A stretch of 64,000 nucleotides of DNA, taken from Calendula officinalis (lineage: Eukaryota > Streptophyta > Magnoliopsida > Asterales > Asteraceae). The stretch spans positions 34,132,063 through 34,196,062 of the forward strand of contig OY970832.1 in NCBI GenBank assembly GCA_963853835.1. The letters are read 5' to 3'. The notes under the pieces were generated by a model. That model was not told the DNA's origin. It worked only from the letters and a program-made list of their open reading frames with translations, and did not search any database. The translations under genes and the position numbers were made by a program. How positions within the stretch are numbered: the stretch's first letter is position 1; each line of letters begins with the position of its first letter. Shown here piece after piece: positions 19,074-31,589 of the stretch.

Positions 19074-22000
19074 ATGGCTCGAGGAGGAAATTAAGAAACT
19101 ATCGAACAAATGGTGGAACGCCGAATCGCTGAATCGATTGCTCAACTGAATGCAGTGAGAGGAAATGACTGTGGTACTGCAAACAATGGAAACAACAACA
19201 GTATAATATTCAACTCCACAAGAAAATTCGTGTATTTTTTCGCTTTATTCTAACCTTATTTTCTTTTCTTCTCTTTAATTGTCTAAACTTCAGATCCCAA
19301 TGGTAATCGTCAAGGTCAATCTTTTAAGACCTTTACTTCTTGTCATCCTCTAACCTATTCTGGATCTGAAGGAGCCATTGCTATCATCCACTGGATTGAG
19401 AAGGTGGAATCTATATTCAGTATTATCCAATGCGCCCCTAAGAATATGGTGAAGTTTGCTGCTAGTACTTTGTCCAAGGAAGCATTATGCTGGTGGAAAT
19501 CCCAAGTGCAAGTCTTAGGTTGTGCTACTGTTGATGCTATGACTTGGACTACGTTCAAAGATCAGCTAACTCAGAAGTTTTTCCCAAGGAGAGAGCTACA
19601 GAAGGTTGAAGTGGAACTATGAAATATGTCCATGGTTGGATCCGACATTGTTACCTACATGACTAAGTTCCAAGAACTCGCTCGTCTTGTCCCTCAAATG
19701 GTGTCCCATGAATTTAAGCGAATTGGGAAGTATCTTCAAGGTCTACATGATCTCATTCGTACGCATGTCATTTCTTCTGAACCAACGACTTTTAAAGATG
19801 TTGTGAATCGAGCGACAAGGTTAACTAATGATTCTATGAGAAGCGGATCATTCAAAGACAAGCTAGTTGTGTCTAGCAAATCCTCTGAAACCTCAAACAA
19901 CGAGGAGGGGAAGCGTTCCAACGACAACAAACAACAAGGCTACAAAGGAAACAAGTATCAGAAGACCAAGAGATATGCTACCTCTAATCAAAATAACAAC
20001 AATCAGTCGAATCATGATGCAAAGCCTTATACTGGAAGCAAACCCAAGTGTAACAAGTGTAATTGGCATCATGATGGTCAGTGTGACAAGTGCTACCAGT
20101 GTGACCGCTGGGTCACAATTTTAGAAAATGTTCGTCTAACAATCCTCCCAAGAATCATGTGTCTTACGAGTGTGGTGATCCCAACCATTATCATAATCGT
20201 TGCCCTAATCTTCAGAACAACAACAACATTCAGAACGGCAACAATGGCAATCGTAACAACAACCGCAATGCCAACAACACCAATGATCTTCAGAATGGTC
20301 GTGGTCGTGCTCTCGTCATGAATGCTCATGAATCGCGTGAAAATCCCGATATCGTTACCAGTACGTTTATCATCAACAATCATTTTGCTTCTATTTTATT
20401 TAACTTGAGAGCCGACTCGAGTTTCGTATCGACCGACTTTAAAAGTTTCTTAAATAGAAATCCCGAACGTTTGAAAGTCAATTATGAGATTGAACTAGCG
20501 AATGGCAAAGTTGTTAGGTCTAGTGAAGTTTTTAAAGGTTGTGAGCTTGACCTAGATGATCATATTTTTTATATAGACATTGTGCTTGTAGAGCTAGGTA
20601 CTTTTGATATCGTCATACGGATGAATTGGTTATCTAAAAACCGTGCTGAAATAAAATGCTACAACAAACAAATTCGAATCCCTTTTTCCAAAACAGAAAC
20701 ATTAATAATTAAAGGTGAACAAAGAAACAAAAACATAACAGTCATAAATTCTATGAAAGCTCAAAAATATCTTCGTAAAGGATGTGAAGCCTTTCTTGCT
20801 CATGTCGTTGTCAAAAAGTCCAAAGATCGTAAGATTGAGGACATTCCTATCGTTTGTGATTATCCTGGTGTTTTCCGTGGTAAATTGCCTGGAGTGCCAC
20901 CTCAGAGACAAGTTGAATTCCGCATTGATTTGATTCCAGGAGCCGCACCTATTGCGCATTCTCCTTATCCTCTTGCACCGTCTGAAATGCAAGAACTTTC
21001 TTCGCAATTACAAGAACTTCTTGATCTTGGTTTCATTCGACCGAGTTTCTCGCCCTGGGGAGCTCCAGACCTTTTCGTTAAAAAGAATGATGGTTTAATG
21101 AGGATGTGCATTGACTATCGTGGATTGAACAAAGTTACTATTAAAAATCGATATCCTCTTCCCCATATTGACGATCTATTCGATCAACTCCAAGGATCGA
21201 GTTTTTGTTCCAAGATTGATCTTTGTTCAGGTTATCACCAATTAAAAGTTCGTGATGAAGATGTACCCAAAACTGCTTTCAGAACCCGCTATAGTCATTA
21301 TGAATTCTTGGTAATGCCATTTGGTTTGACCATTGCACCTGCTGTGTTTATGGATCTCATGAATAGAGTGTGCAAGCAATATCTCAACAAATTCATTATT
21401 GTCTTTATAGATGATATTCTTATCTATTCGCGAACAAAAGAAGAGCATGAAGAGCACTTAAGAATCATTCTTGAGTTGTTGGAGAAGGAGAAGCTATATG
21501 CCAAGTTGTCCAAGTGTGAACTTTGGTTACGTGAATTGCAATTCCTAGGCCACATCATCAACGAGGAAGGAATCCACGTTGATCCTGCAAAGATCGAGTC
21601 TATCAAGAAGTGGAAAGGTCCAAAGACACCAACAGAAATTAGACAATTTCTTGGTCTAGCTAGCTATTATAGAAGATTTATTAATAACTTCTCAAAGATA
21701 GCTAAAGATTTAACGAAGTTGACGCAAAAGATGAGAAATTCGTATGGGGCAAAAAACAAGAATCGGCCTTCCAAACCCTCAAATCTAAATTATGTTTCGC
21801 GCCAATTCTATCTCTTCCCGAAGGAATCGATAATTTCGTAGTTTACTGTGATGCTTCGCACCAAGGGCAAGGTTGTGTATTGATGCAAAATGACAAGGTG
21901 ATCGCCTACGTCTCTCGAGAACTGAAGACGCACAAGAAGAACTACACAACGCATGATCTCGAGTTGGGTATCATGGTGTTCGCATTGAAGATTTGGAGAC

Positions 22001-23690
22001 GTTACCTCTACGGTACCAAGTGCACAATATTCACCGACCATAAGAGTCTGCAACACATATTCAATCAGAAAGAGCTCAACATGAGACAACGCAGATGGGT
22101 AGAGTTGATAAATGACTACGACTGTGAGATCAAGTATCATCCTGGTAAAGCTAACGTTGTAGCTAATGCATTAAGTCGGAAAAGGCAACCCAAACGTCGT
22201 CGTGTTCGAGCCCTTCCAATCTCCGTTCATTCCAAGTTATCTTCCCAAGTTCATGAATTCCAAACAGAAGCCCTGAAGATAGAAAACATAAAGAGTGAAG
22301 CCCTGCGTGGTATGGTGAAGCAACTAGAAGCAAAGGTGGATGGAACCCTGTATTTTATGGATCGTTTATGTGTTCCTAAGCATGGAAGTGTTCGCGATAT
22401 CATCTTGGATGAAGCACATAAGTCCAACTATTCCATTCATCCTAGTGCTGACAAGATGTACAGAGATGTCAAAGAATTATATTGGTGGCCTAACATGAAG
22501 AAAGAGATCGCGATATTCATCAGCAAATGTTTGACGTGTGCAAGGGTGAAAGCAGAGAATCAAAAACCGTCCGGTCTTCTACAACAACCAGAGATCCCTG
22601 AATGGAAATGGGAGCAAATCTCCATGGATTTCATAACAAAGTTGCCCGGAACCTCTAGTGGTCATGATACAATTTGGGTAATTGTTGATCGATTGACCAA
22701 ATAAGCTCATTTCATTCCAATAAAAGAAACTGATCAAATGGAAAAATTAACATGAATCTATCTGAAAGAAGTTGTATCTCGGCATGGTGTGCCCATATCG
22801 ATCATATCAGATCGTGATAGTAGTTCACATCTCGTTTCTGGAAAATGTTGCAAAGGTCTCTTGGTACTTGCCTCGGTATGAGTACTTCCTATCATCCCCA
22901 ATCTGACGGCCAAAGTGAAAGAACAATCCAAACGCTAGAAGACATGCTGAGAGCCTGTGTTATTGATTTTGGTGGAAGTTGGGATTCTCATCTCCCTCTT
23001 GCTAAGTTCTCATACAACAACAGTTATCACACAAGTATTAAAGCCTCACCATTTGAAGCCCTGTATGGATGAAAGTGTCGTTCGCCACTTTGTTGGTTTG
23101 AAGTTGGTGATCGTCAAATCACTGGGCCTGAGATTCTACAAGAAACAACTAACAAGATCTTCAAGATCAGAGATCGTATCAAGGCTACAAGAAATCGACA
23201 AAAGAGTTATGATGATAACTGTCGAAAGCCTTTAGAGTTCGTTGTTGGTGACCACGTGTTGCTAAAGATAGCGCCTTGGAAAGGTGTTGTACTCTTTGGC
23301 AAGAGAGGAAAGCTAAGTCCTCGATATTTTGGACCGTTTGAAGTTATTAAAAGGATCGGTGATGTTGTATATCCTCTTCGTCTCCCCAAGGAGCTCAGCA
23401 ATATTCCCAACACGTTTCATGTGTCTAATCTTAAGAAATTCATTCATGATCCATCACTGATTGTTCCTGCTGAGGAAATTATCATCGACGACAAGCTCCA
23501 TTTTACTGAGGAACCAATTGAAATCTCTGACTTGAAAGAGCAAGAGCTAAGAAGAAGCAAGATCCAAATTATCAAGATCAGATGGAACTCTAAAAGAGGT
23601 CCTGAATTCACGTGGGAACTTGAAGACCAAATGCGGAAGAAATATCATCATCTATTTCTCGTTGTCTCTCCTGTTCTTTCTTCCTCTTAA
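19074..23690 (+). pseudogene. E3 gag-pol, full length but broken
   Basis: Exon 1 (19074-19200) has a TAA at codon 7. After the intron the gag core is recognisable but has a TGA near 19620. One base is lost near 20108, shifting the frame inside the first zinc knuckle. The protease site reads FNLRADSSFVS, so the catalytic Asp is gone. RT keeps FIDDILIYS near 21410. Another base is lost near 21730. Integrase has stops near 22702 and 22754, a frame break near 22822 and a stop near 23068. The tail frame is open through FTWELEDQMRKKY to TAA 23690. It preserves residues deleted in E1, so it is a better guide to the full-length family protein. Confidence 0.88.
19201..19293 (+). other. E3 gag intron (93 bp), signals preserved
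   Basis: GTATAATATTC donor, CTAAC at 19250-19254, pyrimidine tract, TAAACTTCAG acceptor. Exon 2 resumes ATCCCAATGGTAATCG in the same phase as E1. The intron is about as well conserved as the flanking exons. Confidence 0.65.
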
Positions 23691-23708
23691 ATTTCGGGAT
23701 GAAATTTC

Positions 23709-23724
23709 TTCAACCAGGGGAGAA
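23709..23724 (+). other. Polypurine tract of E3
   Basis: ttcaaccaggggagaa directly before the LTR start at 23725, as in E1. Confidence 0.85.
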
Positions 23725-25297
23725 TGTGACAACTCGATAATTCCGCTAAGTAATCTCATTTCATTTCTAACTTTCTTTATTTAGAAAGTTTCATTTCTAA
23801 ACATTTCTATTTCTGGCATCCAAACACACAACAAAAACATTTCATTTTCACCATGCATCAGTGTTTTACTATTTTAGTCAACACAACATTTCATTTTAAT
23901 TGTGATGACACTATTGAGTTAAAACATTTCTAAAGTATCAATTTCATATATTATGCACAATAAACAAATTTAATTATAAAAACGTGACTCGACTGAACTA
24001 AAACTAAAACCGAAACTGACACCTTGACTCGTTTCCCGACCACCTTGTGGCCGGTTTTCCCCTCACTTGTTCGTGCCCCTCTCTCGGCCAAACATCCACA
24101 TGTGGTGTGATCATATCTCCTTGATTTAAAACCTTATCATTATCTATTTGTTTAAACCATTAATTGATTTAAAAGAGTTTGAACCCTACTCAAACTCTAA
24201 CTCATAATCCACCTATAAATATCACACTCTAGAAACTCTAACACCCCTTTGTGTATTCGGCCAAGCATCTCCAAGAACCGAACCCTTGTTCGATCCCATG
24301 CAACCCGCAAGCAACCCTACTTGTTTTTCTTCAATCCCTATCGCAAGGTAATCCCGCTTTCCTTCGTTTTCATGTTGTTTCGTTCGCATGCTTGTCCTAT
24401 CCGAGACCTAGGCCAAAGGCCAAGAGGTCTCGCCCATCGAATTGCCTAACCGATCCGTAAGTCGTGCATGTGCATGGCTTTTCCATGCATGTGTATGAAT
24501 CATTACTGTATTCGTTAATTATCCCGTATCGTATTGGTTGATTGTTAGTTTGTATAACCTAAACCTTAGATCTCATATTTCGTGTATTGAAAAACCCTAG
24601 ATCTAACCGAACCAATACATGAAACCATATATTTGTTGTGACTTGTGAAACCCTAGATAAACCCTAGCATGACTTGATTTTGTGAAACCCTATTCGAGCA
24701 ACCCAAACCGATCGGGTCTTGGCAGCCGACCCTTAACCCGAAACCCTATGATCCGAACCTAAGAATGAAACTCTAGTTGACCGTTTGACCCTAGTTGACC
24801 GTTTGACCTGTGTTGAACCGTAGCTAGGTGAAAACCGAGACCATAGATCAAAACTCTAACCCTAGCCAAAACCTATTATCCCTAATCGTTGACTAGATTT
24901 GATCATAAATTGACCCACAAGTGAAACCGGGTCAAGGCTTGTGCTTGACCCAACCGTTGGACCAAAACCCCAATACCTAATCGGGCCAAGGCCCGTACTA
25001 GGCCCATTCGATCAAACCAAGCCCATCGGGCCAAATTTTAGTCGACCCATTAGTAACCAAACCTATTTGGGCCAAAGCCTAAACTCGTGGCCCATTCCTT
25101 ACCCAGAACGAAGCCCAAGTGGCCCATCTAGTGGCCCAATCAGCCCATGTGTCCTTGCTAAGCCCAATTTGCCCATCTTGGCGGGCCTTGGCCCTAGTGC
25201 CGGCCCATTAAGCCAATCTAGGCCCATTAAGCCTAACCCAAGCCCATTTCATTTGAAGCCCATTTAGCAATTCATTTCTGCCCATTAAGGCCCAATA
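23725..25297 (+). mobile_element. E3 3' LTR, left part
   Basis: Starts TGTGACAACTCGATAATTCCG and follows the E2/E3 LTR to ...aaggcccaataa (homologous to about 14070), where unrelated sequence begins. The remainder of the LTR is found at 57160-58001. A 32 kb block of other elements sits between the two parts. About 240 bp of LTR equivalent to 14071-14316 is missing at the break. Confidence 0.82.
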
Positions 25298-25463
25298 ATG
25301 AAGGGTTTCATTATACTGATCAACCACTTGGGTAAACCTCCTAGTCACTTGGTTCAACCATACTGACAAGAACATTGTTCTTGCCGGTTAAACCAACTAC
25401 CTAGTTTAATCCCTAAAGCAGAATTGAGATTAAACTTAATCCTTAAGCCTTAAAGGATTGGGA
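25298..25463 (+). other. Unassigned 166-bp stretch
   Basis: Lies between the broken E3 LTR and a copia-type LTR. It contains a small inverted repeat (aagaacattgttctt) but no ORF or element end I can name. It may be flank carried in with the neighbouring element. Confidence 0.4.
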
Positions 25464-26434
25464 TGTTGGAAATCTAGACTAGATTAACAAGAAAAGAAAC
25501 CTTGTACTAAAAACTCGAACACACACACACACTGGTGTGTATTCGACGGCTCACCAAGAACCCTAGGGTTCTTGGTGCCGTCGATCGAACAAGAGGGGAG
25601 GGGAAAAAGGGTTTTCCAAATCATACCTTAATCTTGCTTAAGTAAGTCCACTGATGATGAACACGACGAGTGATCCTCTAGTTGATCACTTGTAACGATA
25701 TTGTACTTCAATACTTGAAGAACACGAAGAACACGAATAACGAATGAAGAACACGAAGAACACAAGCCTTGTATTCTTGTGTTGGGGTTCGGCCGAAACT
25801 CAAGAGAGGGAGGAGAGGGGATCTCGTGTGAAGGGATCAAGCATTGAAGAATAACCCTAGACATAAGCCTTCTATTTATAATAGAATATCTTACATATTA
25901 GGTCCTTCTAGTTTTAATTAAGATTAACTTCATAATTAAACTTTTCCTTTTACACTTCTAACCCTCATAGTTTATCTAGTTATTATTGTTTCACTTAATT
26001 ACTAAATGTCTAGTATTAATACACTTACTATTTCGTTATATAAATATACACGAAATATATGTTTTTATTTATACTTTTAATAATTAATTATATAATAAAC
26101 TTTATATAATCTAAACAATAATATTATCCAAACACCATATGATTAAATTGCTTTAAATCATATTATGGATAATCTATAATTAACACATTGTATATGTACT
26201 CAACTAGTAAATGTACAAATACTTGTATAAATTAGTTAGTTAAACTAATCTAGTAATAAGTTAAACTTAACTTAATACTTAACTGATTCATAATGACTAT
26301 TATGAATCATTCCTCTTCCAAGTATCATTACATATCTTACTCGTATTACATGCACTCACCAGTGTGACCCTTAAATGTTTCGTAGGCATGAATGTATCAC
26401 CATAGGTCGACTAACTGTGCACATAATTCCAACA
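25464..26434 (-). mobile_element. Copia-type LTR (3' LTR of a minus-strand element)
   Basis: 971 bp, bounded by TGTTGGAA and TTCCAACA. On the minus strand it is preceded by a polypurine tract (the complement of gactcccactt, giving aagtgggagtc), as in Ty1/copia elements. The element body therefore lies to the right. The LTR carries an (AC)n run near 25520 and a strong hairpin at 25544-25583. No partner LTR was found on the right, so the element is truncated. Confidence 0.75.
25544..25583. repeat. 40-bp hairpin with a 26-bp perfect palindrome
   Basis: 25552-25577 (caccaagaaccct then agggttcttggtg) reads the same on both strands. It is extended by cgacgg at 25544-25549 and ccgtcg at 25578-25583, with a two-base bulge. 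It would fold into a stable stem in LTR transcripts. Confidence 0.85.
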
Positions 26435-28438
26435 GACTCCCACTTGTGCAAGTTCGTAACCTTAGCTTGATGACACGAGATACAGTGGCCCTCAAGATAG
26501 GCATGTAGGTAACCAACGAAACAACTTTGTAACCCAGGTATAGTTTTTGAGAAACTCTTTTAATAGCATTTCCAAGTAAAGAACACTCCATCTTTACTTC
26601 TTGGGTAACGTGTTAGGTTTATCCTTTGCAGCACGATATTTGTGATAGCGAATACGAGCACGGTAGACTTATCAACTCCTGTATTCGAAATCATTTCTTG
26701 ACTTCTTGATTAAAACTATTGTGATAAACAACAAAGAACAAATCAGTTCGCTTTGGGCATGGCCATGCACTTATTAGTTTTTTATCATGTCAAGGGACAC
26801 ATAAATATCTCTCCTAAAAAGGAGGCGCAGTTACCATCTTGTTATATTTCGATTCAAAATACGACTTCCTCTGTACCCAGTAAGGTCACGTATGACAACA
26901 ACATTTCAGGCTTGTCTAAGACGAACCAAAGTACATTAGTCATTGTATCCCAAACCAAATACCTCAGTATAAGGACAATCCTAGTGAATAATACTTTTGA
27001 ACTTTTCAACCACGAAGTATTATCATGGTGGTCAATCCAATATTCGTCGATACGACAGAATATCTCTAATATTTGGTTTACACAAAAATTGTGTAGCTAT
27101 CTTCGAAGAACTTCGAATCTACCACCAAATACCGCGATAACGTTAACGTCCGATCAAGGTTCCCACCAAGACGAGTAGTTACGGATCATATCCTTTTTGA
27201 ATAAAGAGACTTTTATACATGGATATTGTGAAACATACAATGTCTGAATAATAATGATACTAATTCATGTATTATTCTTAATTGGATATAGATACCGAAT
27301 TATTAATGGATCATTACTTATTCTTTGCGTTTGTGTTGATTACTTAATGAATCCTAATTGTAACTTTTATCACTAATTACGATTTAGTCATTTCTATTAA
27401 ACTAAAGACACAAGACGAGCATTTTGAAAAATACTATAACTCTTTTGTCTTTCCTAGATTTTGTTCTCGCAACATTTGAACATAGTCTAGTCTTGCCTTT
27501 TTATATAATTCATTAAACATAGGAGGATTGGAATTTTAACTCTGTATTTTCTTGAATCTATAAAATTTTCCTTGTAACTAAATCTCTTTTAGTTACTTGA
27601 TTTGTAGATACATTTTACTAGTTAAATAAATATGCTTAAATGATTAATGAATTCACTTAGGCTGTGAATATCCTATTAGATTTGCAACAATTAATCACAA
27701 GACTTGTGACCACGCTATTTGGCTGATGATAGTCTAATCAATGACCATTTATTATTTCCCTTAACTCTTGGTTAAGGACATGGTAATACCTTATTGTTAA
27801 TATCTTACTAACATACTAAATTCATTAATGCCTTTAATGAATTATGTTAGACATAGCTTCCACTAACTTTTATGGAATATAAGCATCATTTAAACTATCA
27901 CTTTGACTAAGTTTAATCTTTTAAGAATTTATCAATCATTAAAGTCATTCTTTGGATTTGCGAATATCCAATATTCCTGTTTAGGGAATTATGACTTTCA
28001 TTGACTACTGTATCTAACAAGTATAAAAGACTTGTAATGATACTTCCAATTCTTAAATGCTTTACTATCCTTTTTTTTAAAGAACTTTATTTAATGCCAA
28101 AGTCATATCTTGGATTTAATAAATATCCAGTATTCCTATTAGGGAATTATGACTTGATTAAATATTGTATTTATTACAAGTATGAAAGACTTGAATTAAT
28201 ACCTTTAGTTCTTAAATGCCTTAATATAGTTTGACCCTTTTAAGAGTTTTGTTAATACTTAAGTCATTCTTTGGATATTGCGAATATCCAACATTCCTTG
28301 TTAGGGAATTATGACTTCATAAAATTCCTTTATCACCAGTATGAGACACTTGTAATAATACTCTTAAAGTCTACCTTCATTATATCCAATATAATCATAC
28401 TATATTAATACTAATACTTTAAAACATACTATCATAAG
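26435..28438 (-). mobile_element. Degenerate body of the copia-type element
   Basis: AT-rich, no coding motif found in any frame. I call it part of the element only because it adjoins the polypurine tract and LTR at 26434. The right 500 bp carries a tandem repeat. It ends where the T1 LTR begins at 28439. It may be a non-autonomous, non-coding element. Confidence 0.45.
27942..28376. repeat. Tandem repeat, about 160-bp period, 2.7 copies
   Basis: Units start at 27942, 28100 and 28261. Each has agtcat.tcttggat, aatatccaatattcc, tagggaattatgact, acaagtat.a.agact and attcttaaatgc. Units are diverged, with substitutions and short indels. Confidence 0.75.
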
Positions 28439-29815
28439 TGATGTGATAAAAACCAGTTATAAAATAATAACCTAAAATACGCCTTCTCTAGATTACCACA
28501 CTCTTAGGCAAGTATGACCTAATCGTGAATAATATAGTTCAGGTAAGTACGTCGGGTATATTCGTTTCCGCAGGGAATAGTTATGCTGACTAAATAAATT
28601 AATACTAATAAGTTAATCTAAGTGAATGCAAAGTAGGGGTTTTTGGTTTTACTTAAACTAATTAACTAAATTTAATTAAAAATAACTTTTATGCTATTGA
28701 CAACTAAAATAAACTGACAAGTAGTAAAACTGTGTTCAAATTTGAGAGGGAATATTCACTATCATCGATTCCATCTAGGTCTAGGTTTGGTTGATTAAGT
28801 CCCGATTTAATTGGTGTTCTAGAAGTTAGGTAAGCAGTGGTCACTAGCTTCCTACAATGGCTATAGAAATATTTCCTAAGGAATATACTATGGTCACACT
28901 TCGACTTGTTAATTATACCTAGGTTCGGATTTTCATCGCCTTGTAATCTAGAATTTGGTCATTACGGAGACCAGACTTCTAATTTTTATCTAAGTTATTG
29001 ATGTTCAAACTCGAATCCCTAAGTCTAGTGGATTGCCAACTACGTCACCTGGCTGAAAAGTTGAAGTAATTATCAATTACAATTGCTAGTGGTCACTCAA
29101 CAAAATAAATCAATAATCAACAGTTCAAACAATCAAAATTCAAGAATAAATCAAAAGGTTCTTTGATATTAAAACAAGTGTTCAAATCCAATATAAAAAT
29201 CCTAAAAATACCAAACCTAAATCCTAGATTTCATCTAATTATAGCGAATATAAGATAATTAGCACATAGACATGCTAAGAATCACAAAACAAGTGCAAAA
29301 GTCTAACAAAACCAACATAATAAAGATACTAATGAATTTAGAACCAATGATGTGAAGGGAATTGAAGATCTTGATGCTTGAAACCTCCAAAATTCGGCCT
29401 CAATGATACACCTAGGGTATTTTTCGGCTGCATAAGAGATTAGGCTAAAAGTTATGTCTCCAAATCTGCAATTCTCGCTTAAATATACGTCAGATCGCCA
29501 AAAATCGCGTCGCTATTCAAGAAATCACGTCGCTAAATTGAATCCCGCGTTAAATCGCATCGCTATCTTCCAGATAGCGGCGCTATCTCGTCTTTTTGAT
29601 GGCAAACAGAGACCAGAAATCGCGTCTTGAAGGAAAATAGCGATATAGATAGCGACCATAGATAGCGGCGCTATCCATATATAGCGGTTTTCTTCTATAG
29701 CCTGAAAAATACAATGGGAGCTATATTTGAGTGATAATATCATGTTCTAATCAATAAACACATACAAAAATAGGTATATTGGTATATAAATATATGTATA
29801 AATATGCCAATATCA
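28439..29815 (-). mobile_element. T1 family LTR, copy 1 (minus-strand 3' LTR, Tat/Athila-like)
   Basis: 1,377 bp. On the minus strand it begins TGATATTGGCATA and ends ...CACATCA. It is homologous at both ends to 61921-63368. It is preceded on the minus strand by gcttgaggacaagcaacgtt and caagtgtgggcatct, a 3'-end signature I associate with Tat/Athila-type gypsy elements from memory, without a search. A TATA-like tatatttaag (minus) lies at about 29475. The block upstream of it (29480-29700) is GC-richer and repetitive and does not resemble the same block of copy 2. Confidence 0.65.
29480..29700 (-). promoter_or_regulatory. Repetitive U3 block upstream of the T1 TATA, copy 1 type
   Basis: Repeats of cgcgtcgctat, gatagcggcgctat and related 10-14 bp words in an otherwise AT-rich LTR. 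It lies just upstream (minus strand) of the putative TATA. It corresponds in position, not in sequence, to 62965-63190 in copy 2. Confidence 0.45.
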
Positions 29816-30620
29816 AGATGCCCACACTTGAACGTTGCTTGTCCTCAAGCAAATCATCATTAAAATAATTCAATCAGGTATAAACAATTATAAAGCAATC
29901 GACATTTCATCTCAATTTATTCATAAAAACACCACAATTTTCAGAACCTAGTCCATTTAGCAGTTAAAATTTCACATTATATTTTATGCCCAAGTTTGTG
30001 TAAGACATCAGCTAACTTTTCACAAATCTAATCAAATCCTTAACTATGCTAATTAGACTACTTTTTAACTTAGATCCTAATTCATCCTTGCCTAACCTAT
30101 AAATACCATCTTTATGAAAATCACCCAACTAGTAAGGTTAAAAGAAGAAAAATTAGTTTATTTATTCATTTCATAACTTATTTGCTTTATTTATTCATGC
30201 TTTGCATGTTTATTTATTTTATTTATTTGTTCTTATACATGCTTTGCATGTTTATTAACTTTAATTATTTATTTTGTTTGGAAGAGAGAATCACAACTTT
30301 CATTGAGCACCCGCGTAAAAGACTTCAGCCAACATATCCATATCAGTTGACCTTAGTATGCCAGGTTTAAAGGTCCCCGCGAGCTTACTTGTCGGGAACC
30401 CAAGGTCGGCTAATTGTTCCCCCTAAGTATTTAATTAGGTATTTATTCAAGAATCGATTCGAACCTCAACTTACATTGTGAACCCGCGTAAAAGACTTTC
30501 GACCAACATATCCAGATCAGTTGACCTTAGTATGCTAGGTTTGAAGGACCCCTCGGGCGTACTTGTCGGGAGCACAAGGCCGGTTGAATATTCTCACCGA
30601 TTCTCAAATTTTTCATGTAT
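29816..30620 (-). mobile_element. T1 internal 3' region, copy 1
   Basis: Homologous to 63369-64000: gcccacacttgaac, cttgtcctcaagcaaatcatc, catgctttgcatgtttatt repeats and the acccgcgtaaaagactt block. No coding frame; probably the untranslated stretch between pol and the polypurine tract. The acccgcgtaaaagactt...cttgtcggga block occurs twice with a period of about 173 bp (30309 and 30482). Confidence 0.6.
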
Positions 30621-31348
30621 ATTATTTAGCAATTTATTTACGTAAACTAAAAGCTCTTAATCTAACCTAATGTCATCAGGAGTTAGCTTTGCTAAACTTA
30701 ATTTTCTAAAAGACAATACCTATAGATTTACAAGAATTACAAATTTTCCAAGTTAAGAAGTGATTTAATTAACGAGTTAAAGAGATAATTGGATCGGCGA
30801 AAAGCCACAAAATTTGACACATAAAAGCTAAGAAAAATTTTAACTTTTAAAGTGAACTTTATTGTCTAAAAATTGTTTTCTAAGGATGAGATGTGTCTTA
30901 AAAAAAATTCTGATTGAATTGATAATGTGGGTTGTTTTAGATTTTGGCTAATTTCAAATAGGTCAAACGGGTTATATCACCAAGTATAGTTACTGTGACA
31001 ACGTGTCGACTTCAGTAGAAAATGTTAAAAGAGTGTAAAGTGTACTTTTACACTTTACAACCTATTAATTTTTTTAGTTAAAGAATGTTTAATAATATAA
31101 TTTTCTTAATGGGCAACTCCCATAACATAGCAATATACATTAAATGGTGGTCCATTAAGTGGTGATAAATCTCATAAAGTTGTCAATTAAATCCTGATTA
31201 TTGTAACATTGGTTTCAATTTGAAATGTTTAAGCATCATAAAAAAAATTGTCATTTTAATTCCCATTAATAATAATATTCTAAGGAAATTATGTTCAGGA
31301 TTTATGATTGCAACTTGAAAATGGAGGTGAAGTTGGGAAGGGATGTCA
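30621..31348. other. AT-rich sequence, nothing recognised
   Basis: No ORF of note, repeat end or RNA gene seen. The first part may still be T1 internal sequence, since no clear right boundary is visible. Confidence 0.5.
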
Positions 31349-31360
31349 GGTTGTAGTATG

Positions 31361-31577
31361 TTTTTCTATTTAACCTGGGTTCCGACTCGCTTTGCGAGTC
31401 CACTAATCCGAGAGCGATCACCTGCCTTGCAGGTAGCCAGAAGTCGGTACAGGTGAACCTCGCCACAAGGGATACTTTTTTTTGCTCCTAGCATGAATTG
31501 AACCCGAGACCTCCTAGGAATTTCACCATGTTTGGAGACCAGGTTCAACCACTAGGGCACCACCTTTGTGGTGGTTT
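31361..31577 (-). mobile_element. tRNA-derived SINE with target-site duplication
   Basis: On the minus strand it begins near aaaccaccacaaagg and carries an A-box-like tggtgccctagtgg and a B-box-like gggttcaattca at tRNA-like spacing. An unrelated body with hairpins (gactcgcaaagcgagtc, ctacctgcaaggcagg) follows, and it ends in an A-rich tail (aaatagaaaaa). It is flanked by direct repeats ggttgtagtatg (31349-31360) and ggttgtagtacg (31578-31589). The RNA polymerase III promoter layout, about 217 bp length and long TSD are typical of plant SINEs. Confidence 0.8.
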
Positions 31578-31589
31578 GGTTGTAGTACG

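Noticed and set aside
26753..27178. 141-codon open frame in the copia-type body
   Set aside because: No gag, protease or pol motif, no family recognised, + strand while the element is minus strand; likely chance.
27942..28376. CRISPR-like or satellite array
   Set aside because: Only 2.7 diverged units, no spacer/repeat structure, and the DNA is plant nuclear.
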